Below are positions 36,000-36,255 of a DNA stretch of 36,255 nt, one piece after another. The stretch is from a virus. The notes beneath the pieces were generated by a model, which worked only from the letters and a program-made list of their open reading frames with translations, was not told the DNA's origin and did no database searches. Numbering within the stretch: the stretch's first letter is position 1; each line of letters opens with the position of its first letter. Both the position numbers and the translations under genes were made by a program. The DNA lies in the IMG/VR virus record IMGVR_UViG_3300009130_000074, positions 1 through 36,255 of that record; one strand, written 5' to 3'.

Positions 36000-36255
36000 T
36001 AGATTTTCTGATGCAATTTGGTTTACACTGGCTAAAGATACCAAAACACTCATAGGAGGGTGTGGAGGTATTGGTAGCTGGTTATCTTTGTTTCTATCAA
36101 GAGTAGGATGTGTTCCTTTAATATTTGACTTTGATAGTGTTGAACAACACAATATTGGAGGACAATTATTTAAGACATCTCATTCTGAAAAAGCAAAGGT
36201 AGATGCTATTTCTGAAGTAATTCAGGAATTTACAGGAGACAATAATTTTCATATT
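35968..36255 (+). CDS. E1/ThiF-type adenylating enzyme (partial, C-terminus outside window)
   Basis: First 96 residues of a gene cut by the right edge; ATG at 35968, 32 nt inside the JAB gene. Residues 28-37 are LIGGCGGIGS, the nucleotide-binding loop of the E1 / ThiF / MoeB family, followed by WLSLFLSRVG, strand PLIFDFDSVE with D54/D56, then the HNIGGQLF motif (in most family members N-x-x-R-Q; here the Arg is Gly, as in some phage and PRTRC-type ThiF proteins), then K75/K77. E1 enzymes adenylate the C-terminal Gly of the ubiquitin-like protein and pass it on. The catalytic Cys region lies beyond the window. Confidence 0.85.
   Translation, partial: MKLSTISQRFDRFSDAIWFTLAKDTKTLIGGCGGIGSWLSLFLSRVGCVPLIFDFDSVEQHNIGGQLFKTSHSEKAKVDAISEVIQEFTGDNNFHI

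Noticed and set aside
1-36255. Stop-codon reassignment (TAG or TGA read as amino acid), known in some crAss-like phages
   Set aside because: Genes end cleanly with TAG (20022, 29942, 31111), TGA (28824, 35999) and TAA, and the long virion and replication genes have no in-frame stops.

Overview
The window is a stretch of a tailed double-stranded DNA phage of the crAss-like type (order Crassvirales), probably infecting a Bacteroidota host in the gut. This rests on three things: AT-rich DNA; a leftward virion block with the order TerL, portal, scaffold-like protein, HK97-fold-type major capsid protein, structural protein and gp4-like ring protein; and a divergent rightward replication block with a family B DNA polymerase, SF2 and SF4 helicases, a RecA-like ATPase and a TOPRIM primase. 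TAA, TGA and TAG all end genes here, so there is no sign of stop-codon reassignment. The genome runs off both ends of the window.

Layout. (1) 1-13141, minus strand: tail appendage protein (cut by the left edge), three small or Cys-rich virion-type proteins, a 483-aa structural protein, ring protein, capsid-associated protein, capsid protein, scaffold-like protein, portal and TerL. (2) 13285-17096, minus strand: small membrane and coiled-coil proteins missing or poorly resolved in simple ORF lists, a two-domain amidase endolysin, a DUF1573-like protein, a Cys-rich protein and two small DNA-binding-like proteins. (3) 17097-17425: the divergent switch region. (4) 17426-24482, plus strand: an unusual accessory region. 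Tiny genes sit as separate cassettes, nearly all preceded by a hairpin and by the same ~18-nt leader (consensus TTTATTCACTCACTAAAA, ten copies), and mixed with long gene-free stretches packed with RNA hairpins. Two of these stretches, of about 620 and 700 nt, look like large structured noncoding RNAs and share a motif. (5) 24483-33036, plus strand: the replication operon, from PolB to primase, with tightly overlapping genes and strong intrinsic terminators. (6) 33021-36255, plus strand: four consecutive genes that together look like a ubiquitin-like modification system: a beta-grasp ubiquitin-like protein, an E2-like protein, a JAB/JAMM metallopeptidase and an E1/ThiF-type adenylating enzyme (cut by the right edge).

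How it works together. The rightward block would be expressed early and copy the genome; the leftward block would be expressed late to build, package and release virions. The modification genes are joined to the primase gene by overlap (ubiquitin-like gene) or lie directly downstream, so they are probably made with the replication proteins and may tag phage or host proteins. The cassette array resembles in logic the promoter-early-stem-loop cassettes known from T4-type phages: reusable regulatory units that let small host-takeover genes be swapped. All functional calls come from reading motifs by eye; no database search was possible.
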